15,061 nt of DNA, from assembly GCA_030632175.1 (NCBI GenBank), contig DAOVVG010000035.1:1-15061 (forward strand), read 5' to 3'. The position numbers were made by a program, and so were the translations under genes. Under the pieces are notes generated by a model. It was not told where the DNA came from and ran no database searches. It saw nothing but the letters and a program-made list of their open reading frames with translations. Each line of letters begins with the position of its first letter. The first letter of the stretch is position 1. This document shows positions 1 to 6,612 of this stretch, piece after piece. The DNA comes from Gammaproteobacteria bacterium (GTDB lineage Bacteria > Pseudomonadota > Gammaproteobacteria > UBA9214).

Positions 1-917
1 AGCGTCATTGAAGCGCCGGTGTCCCTCAACAGGCGCAGAGTACCGGCACGCGTCGCAGTGACAGCCGCCAGTAATTGCGGTCCTCTGCGTATCAGCGGTA
101 CGCCCGCCACCTCTGCTGCCACCGACACCGGGTCTGACTCCTGCATGGCCGTTGCCGTCTGTTGCAGCATTGCCAGCATCGCCTGCGCCTGCTCGCCGAC
201 GTCGGGATCGTTTATCACCAGCACCAGCGAACGCTGCGCGGCATCCCGATCCTCAAGCGCAAGCTGTGCATTGGCAAGTTCGATAAAATAGGCCGCATAA
301 TCCGGCTCCCGCTGTGTCAGCGCCTGAAACAGCTCCAGCAGGCCAGTGGAATTTTCATCCTTACTGAATTGTTCGGCCTGCTCATTGACAACGTAGCGGA
401 TGCGTCGCGTGATGCGTGTCAGCATCTCCGGACGAAAAGCATAGCCCCTGGCCTCATACAATTGTTCAATAGCCGCCTGGTAATCCTGCTGCCCGTAGAA
501 TGCATCTGCCAGCAACAGGCGCGCATCGACATCACGGTATGATGCCAGCAGAAAACGTTGTAACAGCCGTGCTGCTGCAGCATAGTCGCGCGACTTCACA
601 CGCTGTTGAGCGTGCAACAGAATAGCATCTCTTGCCTGTTGCATTCCGGCCGTGTCTGCCAGCGACTGAGAGGATTCATAGCGTTCAACGGCTGCTGCAT
701 AAGCATTGCGTTCCAGCAGCACTGACACGCTGTCACTGTGCCCGGTCTTGACCGGCCCGTTATCTGATGCCGGCTGCCGGGATTCAAGCGGCGGCGCTAC
801 AACCGGGAGTTCAGGCGCGGCCTGTTTTAACGCCGCCACGCCCCAGTGCTCATGCGCATACCAGCCCAGCACCATGCCGGCTGCCAGTGACAGCAACACT
901 GTAATCAGCTTGTACAT
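1..917 (-). CDS. Partial membrane-anchored helical-repeat protein with C-terminal retropepsin-like aspartic protease motif
   Basis: This gene starts at an ATG (915-917 on the complement) and runs off the left edge after about 305 codons, so the C-terminus is missing. An AGAGGGG ribosome-binding site lies just upstream of the start. Residues 1-20 (MYKLITVLLSLAAGMVLGWY) form a hydrophobic signal anchor, followed by a Pro/Ala-rich linker to about residue 60. Residues 65-260 are alanine- and leucine-rich helical repeats resembling TPRs, for example around DYAAAARLL (111-119) and QQDYQAAIEQLYEA (143-156). The sequence reaches DTGAS at residues 299-303, preceded by a beta-strand-like stretch (AVTATRAGTLRLLR). 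This is the catalytic motif of clan AA retropepsin-type aspartic proteases, which some proteobacteria carry behind a membrane anchor. I infer a periplasm-facing enzyme. Substrate and role are unknown. The start and frame are well supported; the protease assignment rests on one motif at the window edge. Confidence 0.72.
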   Translation of the reverse strand, partial: MYKLITVLLSLAAGMVLGWYAHEHWGVAALKQAAPELPVVAPPLESRQPASDNGPVKTGHSDSVSVLLERNAYAAAVERYESSQSLADTAGMQQARDAILLHAQQRVKSRDYAAAARLLQRFLLASYRDVDARLLLADAFYGQQDYQAAIEQLYEARGYAFRPEMLTRITRRIRYVVNEQAEQFSKDENSTGLLELFQALTQREPDYAAYFIELANAQLALEDRDAAQRSLVLVINDPDVGEQAQAMLAMLQQTATAMQESDPVSVAAEVAGVPLIRRGPQLLAAVTATRAGTLRLLRDTGASMT

Positions 918-933
918 ATCCCCTCTGTCAGCA

Positions 934-1015
934 TGACGGGTACGCTGCGCTTTACCCATCCTACATTCAATGTCTCATGCAGGACGGGTAAAGGAGCAAA
1001 GCGACGTACCGGTCA
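934..1015. repeat. REP-like palindromic repeat pair, copy 1 (half A inverted, then half B)
   Basis: Two palindromic half-units lie here. Half A, read on the complement of 934-964, starts GTAGGATGGGTAAAGCGCAG and matches 12015-12045 at 30 of 31 bases. Half B, read forward at 979-1015, resembles the complement of 12064-12100, including the shared core GCGACGTACC. Each half can fold into a hairpin of the form GAYGGGTA...TACCCRTC, although half B of this copy has a decayed right arm (ACCGGTC). The halves sit in the opposite arrangement to the second copy. The pattern fits BIME-type REP elements. No transposase is visible nearby. Confidence 0.75.
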
Positions 1016-1080
1016 TAAACAACCAAATTGTGAATACTCCATCGGCTAAAGCCGGATCGACCGACCATTCGGCCGATTAA

Positions 1081-1207
1081 CCCCCTCCCCCTCAGGGGGA
1101 GGGTTGGGGAGCACCCGATTAAGCGCCGGGCATAAAAGGGGATCAAATAAAAGACTTCATGCCTTGAATTTTTCCCTCTCCCTGGCCCTCTCCCAAAGGG
1201 AGAGGGG
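1081..1207. repeat. GC-rich double-palindrome intergenic repeat element
   Basis: Two strong palindromes bound about 127 bases. At the left, CCCTCCCCCT and AGGGGGAGGG (1083-1103) form a 10-base perfect inverted repeat around one base. At the right, CCCTCTCCC and GGGAGAGGG (1186-1206) form a 9-base stem with an AAA loop, preceded by another CCCTCTCCC at 1174-1182. The right end read on the complement resembles the left end, so the element has imperfect inverted ends that are each self-complementary. Pyrimidine/purine palindromes of this CCCTCTCCC type are common dispersed repeats between proteobacterial genes. The remaining gap (1208-1329) holds only a short palindrome (ATATCA/TGATAT, 1253-1266) and no recognisable gene. 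Confidence 0.65.
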
Positions 1208-1329
1208 ATAGTCTTTTCACTCAAGTAAAACATTTACATATCACCCCACAAAATATCAAGTGATATCCGCCGCCTAAAAGCTGGGCTCACGGATCCCCTG
1301 TCAGGGACTCTGAAGCCTGAAGAACGCTG

Positions 1330-1530
1330 TTATTCCCGTTCCTCGATCCAGGCCATCTGGATGCCTTCGAGGATGCGTTCGCCACAGTGTTCGGGATCAT
1401 CATCGAAATCATCAAGCGCCATCACCCATTTGCGCAGGTCTACAAAATTCACCTTCAGCGGGTCTACATCCGGGTACGCATCTTCCAGTTCAATCGCGAT
1501 ATCCAGTACGTCAGTCCATTTCAGGCTCAT
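1330..1530 (-). CDS. iscX: Fe-S cluster assembly protein IscX
   Basis: IscX is a small acidic protein that binds IscS at the site also used by frataxin and ferredoxin, and is thought to tune cysteine desulfurase activity and perhaps supply iron. The 66-residue product matches the family in length and hallmark motifs: MSLKWTDVLDIA at the start, DAYPDVDP (residues 17-24), the acidic stretch DDFDDDPE, and the terminal AWIEERE. It starts at an ATG with a GGAG-type site about 8 bases upstream. It is the last gene of the ISC operon, 23 bases after fdx. Downstream lies the repeat-filled gap rather than a clear U-tract terminator. Identification is firm. Confidence 0.95.
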   Translation of the reverse strand: MSLKWTDVLDIAIELEDAYPDVDPLKVNFVDLRKWVMALDDFDDDPEHCGERILEGIQMAWIEERE

Positions 1531-1553
1531 ACCGATCTCCGGGCTATTATTGA

Positions 1554-1892
1554 TTAATGGTTCTCACTCACCATATTGATGGTGTACTTCGGTATCTCCA
1601 CCACCAGGTCCTTGTCAGCAACCATTGCCTGACAACTCAAACGTGAGTCCGGGTCCAGCCCCCAGGCCTTGTCGAGCAGGTCGTCCTCTTCCTCATCGGA
1701 CTCAGCCAGCGATTCGGCGCCCTCACGGATATACACGTGACAGGTGGTGCAGGCACAGGATTTCTCGCAGGCATGTTCAATTTCAATACCGTTTTTCAAC
1801 GCCGCATCACAGATGGTGGTACCGGGCTCGGCTTCTATGACAGCACCCTCCGGACAGATTTCCTCGTGCGGCAAGATAATAATTTGTGGCAT
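1554..1892 (-). CDS. fdx: ISC-type [2Fe-2S] ferredoxin
   Basis: This adrenodoxin-like ferredoxin donates electrons during Fe-S cluster assembly, in the classical model to the IscS/IscU complex. The 112-residue protein carries the cluster ligands at Cys42, Cys48, Cys51 and Cys87 in HACEKSCACTTC and SRLSC, plus the non-ligand Cys46. This spacing is the same as in the Escherichia coli protein. An acidic helix (LAESDEEEDDLLDKAWGLD) matches the surface that usually docks to partners. It lies between hscA and iscX with short gaps on both sides, as in standard ISC operons. The start ATG has only a weak AAGAGA-like site upstream. Nothing in the protein looks unusual. Confidence 0.96.
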   Translation of the reverse strand: MPQIIILPHEEICPEGAVIEAEPGTTICDAALKNGIEIEHACEKSCACTTCHVYIREGAESLAESDEEEDDLLDKAWGLDPDSRLSCQAMVADKDLVVEIPKYTINMVSENH

Positions 1893-1923
1893 AACGACAG
1901 TCTCTTGGTGTCAATCGTAATAA

Positions 1924-3801
1924 TCAGGATTCAAATTCGTCAACGCTGTGGCCGGCCATGGCATCACGAATACTGCTGTTCATGCGCCGCTCTACATAGC
2001 CGCTGCTGGCTTTTTCAACCACCTTGATGGCCTGCTTGATGGTCCGGTAATCGGTGCCGTTGCGCTGCTCTGCCAGTGCTGCTGCTGCCGCATCAATGAC
2101 GCTGCGCTCCTGTGCATCCAGCAACTGGTCTCCATCGGCGGCCAGTGCTGACTGCAGCGCCTCCAGCACCCGGTCAGCCTCGACCTGCTCTTCCCGCAGG
2201 CGCCGGGCATCCTTGTCGGCAGCCGCATACTCCATTGAATCACGCAACATACTTTCAATTTCATTGTCACCCAGCCCGTACGAGGGTTTGACCTCGATGC
2301 TGCTGGTAACACCTTGCGTCTGCTCCTCTGCGGTCACATTCAGCAGGCCGTCGGCGTCCACCTGAAAGGTAACCCGGATGCGCGCCGCACCGGCCACCAT
2401 CGGCGGAATGTCCCGCAGTTCAAAGCGCGCCAGTGAACGGCAATCGTCAACCAGTTCTCGCTCGCCCTGCACCACGTGGACGGACATGGCTGTTTGTCCG
2501 TCCTTGAAGGTAGTGAACTCCTGCGCCCGCGCAGTCGGGAGAGTGGTATTACGGTGAATAACCTTTTCCGTCAAGCCGCCCATGGTCTCGAGTCCCAGCG
2601 ACAGCGGGATAACATCCAGCAGCAACATATCATCATCCGGCTTGTTACCGGCAAGGATATCCGCCTGAATGGCGGCACCGATGGCAACCACCTTGTCTGG
2701 ATCAAGATCCACCTGTGGCTCTGCCGCAAAAAATTCTGCAATACGGTCCCGCACCAGTGGCACACGGGTGGAGCCACCCACCATCACCACCGACTGCACT
2801 CCGGCAGCGCGTATGCCGGCATCGCGCAGTGCACGGCGACATGGCCCGAGAGTCTTTTCCACCAGCGGCGCAATCAGGCTATTAAAATCATCGCGGCTCA
2901 GGCTGCCGGACCACGCGGAGCCGTCATCACGACTGACGGTAATATCGGTTACCTCTTCAGCAGACAAGGCTTCCTTGGCAGCACGGGCAAGCTGCAACAC
3001 ATGCCGTTGCCGTCCGTGATCGGCAGCGGCATCAATGCCGGCCTGCTGCATCAGCCAGTCGGCGACCAGCCGGTCCATGTCATCGCCACCCAGCGCTGTA
3101 TCACCCGCCGTGGACAGCACCTCAAACACACCCTTGTTGAGACGCAGAATGGAAATATCAAAGGTGCCGCCACCCAGGTCATAGACGGCAATAACACCTT
3201 CAGAACCTTTATCAAGGCCGTAGGCAACGGCCGCAGCGGTCGGCTCATTCAGCAGGCGCAATACGTTCAGACCGGCAAGCCGGGCTGCATCCTTGGTAGC
3301 CTGGCGTTGCGCATCATCAAAATACGCCGGCACCGTCACCACTACACCCTGCAATTCACCGCCCAGTGTTTGCTCGGCACGCATGCGCAGCTCGCGCAGG
3401 ATTTCGGCAGACACCTCGACGGGACTGACATCCCCGGCCGCGGTATGCAACAGCGGCATACCACTGCTACCCGGTACAAATTCATACGGCAGGTAACCGC
3501 CTGCCTGTTTCACATCATCGACACCGCGCCCCATCAGTCGCTTCACCGAGGCAATGGTATTCAGGGGATCTGTTTGCGCGAACGTCAGGGCCGCCTGGCC
3601 GACAACCGCTTCATTTTCTGCAGAGTAATGCACCACAGATGGCAACAGGTGCACACCTTCCGCATTCGGCAAGGTCTCTGCTATCCCGCTACGAACACTG
3701 GCAACCAGCGAATTGGTCGTCCCCAGGTCAATGCCCACCGCCAGTTGATGCTGGTGTGGCGCGGTTGACTCACCCGGTTCTGATATTTGTAAAAGTGCCA
3801 T
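1924..3801 (-). CDS. hscA: Fe-S assembly Hsp70 chaperone HscA
   Basis: HscA is the specialised Hsp70 that, with its J-protein HscB, drives cluster release from the scaffold IscU by binding that scaffold's LPPVK motif. The product has 625 residues, close to the usual 616 or so. The nucleotide-binding domain is intact: GIDLGTTNS (residues 23-31), the segment with NEPTAAAVAYG, YDLGGGTFD, and VVMVGGSTRVP. The substrate-binding domain and a helical lid follow, and the C-terminus is SVDEFES. The N-terminal MALLQISEPG is typical of HscA rather than DnaK. It starts 56 bases after hscB with an AGG-type site about 9 bases upstream. Its retention here is notable because the usual client gene, iscU, is missing from the operon. 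Confidence 0.96.
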   Translation of the reverse strand: MALLQISEPGESTAPHQHQLAVGIDLGTTNSLVASVRSGIAETLPNAEGVHLLPSVVHYSAENEAVVGQAALTFAQTDPLNTIASVKRLMGRGVDDVKQAGGYLPYEFVPGSSGMPLLHTAAGDVSPVEVSAEILRELRMRAEQTLGGELQGVVVTVPAYFDDAQRQATKDAARLAGLNVLRLLNEPTAAAVAYGLDKGSEGVIAVYDLGGGTFDISILRLNKGVFEVLSTAGDTALGGDDMDRLVADWLMQQAGIDAAADHGRQRHVLQLARAAKEALSAEEVTDITVSRDDGSAWSGSLSRDDFNSLIAPLVEKTLGPCRRALRDAGIRAAGVQSVVMVGGSTRVPLVRDRIAEFFAAEPQVDLDPDKVVAIGAAIQADILAGNKPDDDMLLLDVIPLSLGLETMGGLTEKVIHRNTTLPTARAQEFTTFKDGQTAMSVHVVQGERELVDDCRSLARFELRDIPPMVAGAARIRVTFQVDADGLLNVTAEEQTQGVTSSIEVKPSYGLGDNEIESMLRDSMEYAAADKDARRLREEQVEADRVLEALQSALAADGDQLLDAQERSVIDAAAAALAEQRNGTDYRTIKQAIKVVEKASSGYVERRMNSSIRDAMAGHSVDEFES

Positions 3802-3857
3802 CGTATGCCTGTTCAGGATAAAGGCTACTAACGCAGCCGTGATGCGAGCCCGCCATA

Positions 3858-4409
3858 TTATCCAATCTCGTCCTCGAGTGTCACTTCCAGCTCCAGCGCC
3901 TCTTGCTGCAATTTGCGGAAGAACTGCATTTTGGTGAGTGCATCAGCGATCTGCCCGGATGCGCCAGGGACAGCTTCAGCAAATAAACGCTGCAATTCTG
4001 CCACCAGAATGGCAGCATCGCCGTCAATGCGGTCCATGATCTTGCCAAGCGCCGCAAAGGCATCTTCAGCCTCGCGCACCTCACTCAGCAGTTCCCGTAA
4101 TTCCATCTGCTCCATGAGGAATGCCGCGTCACTGGTCGTGCGGTGTTCATCATCAAATTGATAGCCACCCAGCTCCAGCAGATAGCGGCCGCGCCGCAAC
4201 GGGTCCTTCAGGGTTTGATAGCCTTCGTTGATTTGCGTCGCCTGCTGCATGGAAATACGTCGTTCCAGATCGCTGGCATTAGCAAAGCGATCAGGATGCA
4301 CGGTACGCTGCAGCTCGCGATAACGGCTGTCCAGTTGCTCCGTATCTACCTCAAAAGACTGCGGCAGACCGAACAATTCAAAGTGGGTTGTGGAAAGATC
4401 CGCAGCCAT
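3858..4409 (-). CDS. hscB: Fe-S assembly J-domain co-chaperone HscB
   Basis: HscB binds IscU, delivers it to HscA and stimulates the HscA ATPase. The 183-residue product is slightly longer than the usual 171 or so. The N-terminal J domain (about residues 10-80) contains the HPD motif at residues 38-40 (TVHPDRFANAS), followed by INEGYQTLKDPLRRGRYLLEL, a typical HscB signature. The C-terminal half is a helical bundle rich in leucine and glutamate that in relatives contacts IscU. It follows iscA after 48 bases, a gap that contains a perfect hairpin. No good ribosome-binding site precedes the ATG. Identification is firm; the start is supported by alignment to the family. Confidence 0.95.
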   Translation of the reverse strand: MAADLSTTHFELFGLPQSFEVDTEQLDSRYRELQRTVHPDRFANASDLERRISMQQATQINEGYQTLKDPLRRGRYLLELGGYQFDDEHRTTSDAAFLMEQMELRELLSEVREAEDAFAALGKIMDRIDGDAAILVAELQRLFAEAVPGASGQIADALTKMQFFRKLQQEALELEVTLEDEIG

Positions 4410-4436
4410 AGTAAAAACACAGGAGAACCCGGCAAG

Positions 4437-4459
4437 GACGTCGACTGCCTGCCGACGTC
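4437..4459 (-). other. Intercistronic hairpin between iscA and hscB
   Basis: A perfect 7-base inverted repeat, GACGTCG (4437-4443) and CGACGTC (4453-4459), encloses a 9-base loop. It begins inside the iscA stop codon and ends about 28 bases before the hscB start. No run of U follows on the transcript, so it is unlikely to be an intrinsic terminator. It could mark an mRNA processing or stability boundary between the carrier and chaperone genes, which is inference. Confidence 0.5.
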
Positions 4460-4781
4460 AGATGTTAAAACTTTCTCCGCAGCCGCACTCGTCCTTGACG
4501 TTGGGATTCTTGAACTGGAACCCCTCGTTAAGACCCTCACGTGCGTAATCAAGCTCGGTGCCGTCCAGGTAAACGAGGCTCTTGGGATTGACCAGTACCT
4601 TGACACCGTGGTCGTCGAATATGACATCGTCATCTTCAATGACATCGGCGTATTCCATGACGTAAGCCATGCCGGAGCAACCCGTGGTCTTTACACCCAG
4701 CCGCAAGCCAACACCCTTGCCGCGCTGTTCCATAAAAGTCTTTACCCGGTCAGCTGCTGCTGCTGTCAATGTAATCGCCAT
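4458..4781 (-). CDS. iscA: A-type Fe-S carrier protein IscA
   Basis: IscA binds iron or a cluster and passes it to apoproteins, especially for [4Fe-4S] assembly. The 107-residue product has the three invariant cysteines Cys35 (TTGCSGMAY), Cys99 and Cys101 (ECGCGESF), at the same positions as in Escherichia coli IscA. It is IscA rather than ErpA or SufA by context and by the C-terminal GESFNI. Its ATG lies only 3 bases after the iscS stop codon. No clear ribosome-binding site is visible in the end of iscS, so translation probably depends on coupling to iscS. In standard operons iscU lies between iscS and iscA; here it does not. Confidence 0.95.
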   Translation of the reverse strand: MAITLTAAAADRVKTFMEQRGKGVGLRLGVKTTGCSGMAYVMEYADVIEDDDVIFDDHGVKVLVNPKSLVYLDGTELDYAREGLNEGFQFKNPNVKDECGCGESFNI

Positions 4782-4784
4782 TGC

Positions 4785-6005
4785 CTAGTGTGCAGCCCAC
4801 TGAACCGAATCAAGGTCAATGCCGTCCTTGTACATATCCCAGAGCGGGGAAAGCTCACGTAGTTTGATTACCTTCTCCCGCAACAGAGCGGCAACATAAT
4901 CGATTTCTTCCACAGTGGTAAAACGACCGATGGTAAATCGAATGGAACTGTGTGCAAGTTCATCGTTACGCCCCAGCGCCCTGAGCACATAAGACGGCTC
5001 CAGGCTGGAGCTGGTGCAGGCAGACCCCGAAGACACGGCCATATCTTTCAGCGCCATGATCAGACTCTCGCCTTCCACGTAGTTAAAACTGACATTCAGG
5101 TTGCCGGAGATGCGTTGATCCATGTCACCATTAAGGTAGACCTCCTCCATATCATTGAGACTTTTCCAGAGTCGGTCACGCAGGCCACGAATGCGGGCAT
5201 CATCTTCTGCCATTTCTTCACGCGCAATCCGGAAGGCCTCGCCCATGCCGACAATCTGGTGCGTCGGCAAGGTACCGGAACGCAGACCGCGCTCGTGACC
5301 GCCGCCATGCATCTGCGCTTCCAGGCGCACCCGCGGTTTGCGGCGCACATACAGCGCACCAATCCCCTTCGGGCCATAGACCTTGTGAGCCGAGAACGAC
5401 ATCAGGTCGACCTTGAGTTTCTCGGTATCAATCTCGACCTTGCCGGCACTTTGTGCGGCATCGACATGAAATACAATCTTGCGATCACGGCAAATTTCAC
5501 CGATGGCGGCGATATCCTGAATGACACCAATCTCGTTGTTCACATGCATGATAGATACCACGGTGGTGTCATCACGTATTGCGGCTTCGAATTTTTTCAG
5601 ATCCAGCAAACCATTCGGCTCGGGATCCATGTAGGTCACTTCATAACCCTCGCGTTCCAGCTGGCGACAGGTATCCAGTACCGCCTTGTGCTCGGTCTTG
5701 AGCGTAATGATGTGCTTGCCGTTCCTCCGGTAGAAGTGCGCTGCGCCCTTGATTGCCAGGTTGTCCGATTCAGTCGCGCCCGATGTCCAGATAATTTCTT
5801 TCGGGTTGGCGTTGATGAGTTGTGCAACATCGGCACGCGCCTGCTCCACGGCAGCCTCGGCCTTCCAGCCGAACTCGTGTGAACGCGAAGCCGGGTTACC
5901 GAACAGGCCCTGGCGCGTCAGACAACCGCACATCTTTTCTGCGACACGTTCGTCTACCGGCGTGGTTGCAGAATAGTCCATGTAAATCGGAATACTAATG
6001 TTCAT
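4785..6005 (-). CDS. iscS: Cysteine desulfurase IscS
   Basis: IscS is a pyridoxal-phosphate enzyme that converts cysteine to alanine and loads the released sulfur as a persulfide for Fe-S clusters and other thiol products. At 406 residues it is the normal size. The visible functional residues are His106 (KTEHKAV), Asp182 (HVDAAQS), Lys208 in SFSAHKVYGPKG as the cofactor lysine, and mobile-loop Cys330 in SSGSACTSSSLEPS, each two positions beyond the Escherichia coli numbering. The C-terminal tail (SPLWDMYKDGIDLDSVQW), which in relatives docks IscU, is conserved. The start MNISIPIYMDYSATTP fits the family, with a CAGGT-type site upstream. It lies 81 bases downstream of iscR, behind a short tandem repeat. 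iscA follows after 3 bases. Confidence 0.97.
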   Translation of the reverse strand: MNISIPIYMDYSATTPVDERVAEKMCGCLTRQGLFGNPASRSHEFGWKAEAAVEQARADVAQLINANPKEIIWTSGATESDNLAIKGAAHFYRRNGKHIITLKTEHKAVLDTCRQLEREGYEVTYMDPEPNGLLDLKKFEAAIRDDTTVVSIMHVNNEIGVIQDIAAIGEICRDRKIVFHVDAAQSAGKVEIDTEKLKVDLMSFSAHKVYGPKGIGALYVRRKPRVRLEAQMHGGGHERGLRSGTLPTHQIVGMGEAFRIAREEMAEDDARIRGLRDRLWKSLNDMEEVYLNGDMDQRISGNLNVSFNYVEGESLIMALKDMAVSSGSACTSSSLEPSYVLRALGRNDELAHSSIRFTIGRFTTVEEIDYVAALLREKVIKLRELSPLWDMYKDGIDLDSVQWAAH

Positions 6006-6057
6006 TCGATATACCTGTTAAGTTTGTCGTACAAAATTCAAAATGGCCTGTCAGACA

Positions 6058-6093
6058 CCTGATCAGATACCTCATCAGATACCTCATCAGATA
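6058..6093. repeat. Three 12-base tandem repeats at the iscR-iscS junction
   Basis: Three direct copies of a 12-base unit (CCTGATCAGATA, then CCTCATCAGATA twice) lie head to tail. A degenerate fourth copy may precede them (CCTGTCAGACA from 6048). The last copy overlaps the iscR stop codon and its final codon. The array fills about a third of the iscR-iscS gap. Such a run can expand or contract by slippage without altering most of IscR. Confidence 0.75.
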
Positions 6094-6563
6094 ATGGTGC
6101 TGACCAGTTTAGCCGTACCAGACGTCACCGTATCCCGTTGTCGCCGCACAACTTCGCTGACCTTTTTACGCTCAAGAAAACCGGCGAGCGTAATATCATT
6201 GAGAAAATCGTCTATTTCCGTGCCGAGTTTTTTCCACAACGTGTGCGTCAGGCAGCGCTCACCCTCCTGACAATCCTCGTTACCCGCGCACAAGGTGGTA
6301 TCTGTGCCTTCGCCTATGGCATTGAGTACCTGCGCAATGGATATATCCCGGGGTTCATGGGCCAGACGGTAACCACCACCCGGACCACGCAAGCCTGTCA
6401 CCAGGCCGGACTTCTTCAACCGCGCAAACAACTGTTCAAGATACGACAGCGAAATACCCTGGGTTTCAGAAATATCCGCCAGCGTCACCGGGCCCTCGTC
6501 ATACCGAATCGTCAGATCCAGCATGGCCGTCACCGCATAACGCCCCTTGGTTGAAAGCCGCAT
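6087..6563 (-). CDS. iscR: Fe-S sensing transcription regulator IscR
   Basis: IscR is an Rrf2-family regulator that binds a [2Fe-2S] cluster and, in that form, represses its own operon. The apo form acts at other sites. The 158-residue product begins MRLSTKGRYAVTAMLDL, the family start. A winged helix-turn-helix (about residues 10-65) contains SLSYLEQLFARLKKSGLV and the wing RGPGGGYRL. The cluster ligands are Cys92, Cys98, Cys104 and His107, at the positions known for Escherichia coli IscR, so a working sensor is expected. A type 1 operator (6613-6637) lies 50 bases upstream, which supports autoregulation. The ribosome-binding site is weak (ACGGGT about 8 bases from the ATG), and a strong hairpin lies just before it. 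Confidence 0.97.
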   Translation of the reverse strand: MRLSTKGRYAVTAMLDLTIRYDEGPVTLADISETQGISLSYLEQLFARLKKSGLVTGLRGPGGGYRLAHEPRDISIAQVLNAIGEGTDTTLCAGNEDCQEGERCLTHTLWKKLGTEIDDFLNDITLAGFLERKKVSEVVRRQRDTVTSGTAKLVSTII

Positions 6564-6582
6564 ATTGTTTACCCGTCAACAA

Positions 6583-6610
6583 TCCAGCGGATATGTGACT
6601 GTCCGCTGGA
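6583..6610 (-). promoter_or_regulatory. Perfect 9-base inverted repeat in the iscR leader
   Basis: TCCAGCGGA (6583-6591) and TCCGCTGGA (6602-6610) are perfect inverted repeats separated by 10 bases, lying between the IscR operator and the iscR start. As RNA they form a GC-rich hairpin about 20 bases ahead of the start codon. As DNA they could be a dimeric regulator site. No U tract follows, so a terminator is unlikely. Function is unknown. Confidence 0.6.
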
Positions 6611-6612
6611 AA

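Noticed and set aside
1186..1206. GC-rich hairpin as the terminator of the ISC operon
   Set aside because: No U tract follows on the minus-strand transcript, and the sequence matches a dispersed repeat type. A role in ending transcription is possible but unsupported.
967..1233. 88-codon minus-strand open frame between iscX and the protease-like gene
   Set aside because: Its product (PSPFGRGPGRG, SPTLPLRGRG) is the typical translation of the palindromic GC-rich repeats, which is a common false gene.
2476..3768. 430-codon open frame on the plus strand
   Set aside because: It lies wholly antisense to hscA, and its composition (His, Gln and Arg rich with no domain pattern) is that of a mirror frame of a strongly coding gene.
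4950..5882. 310-codon open frame on the plus strand
   Set aside because: It is antisense to iscS and shows no recognisable motif. It is the byproduct of iscS codon use.
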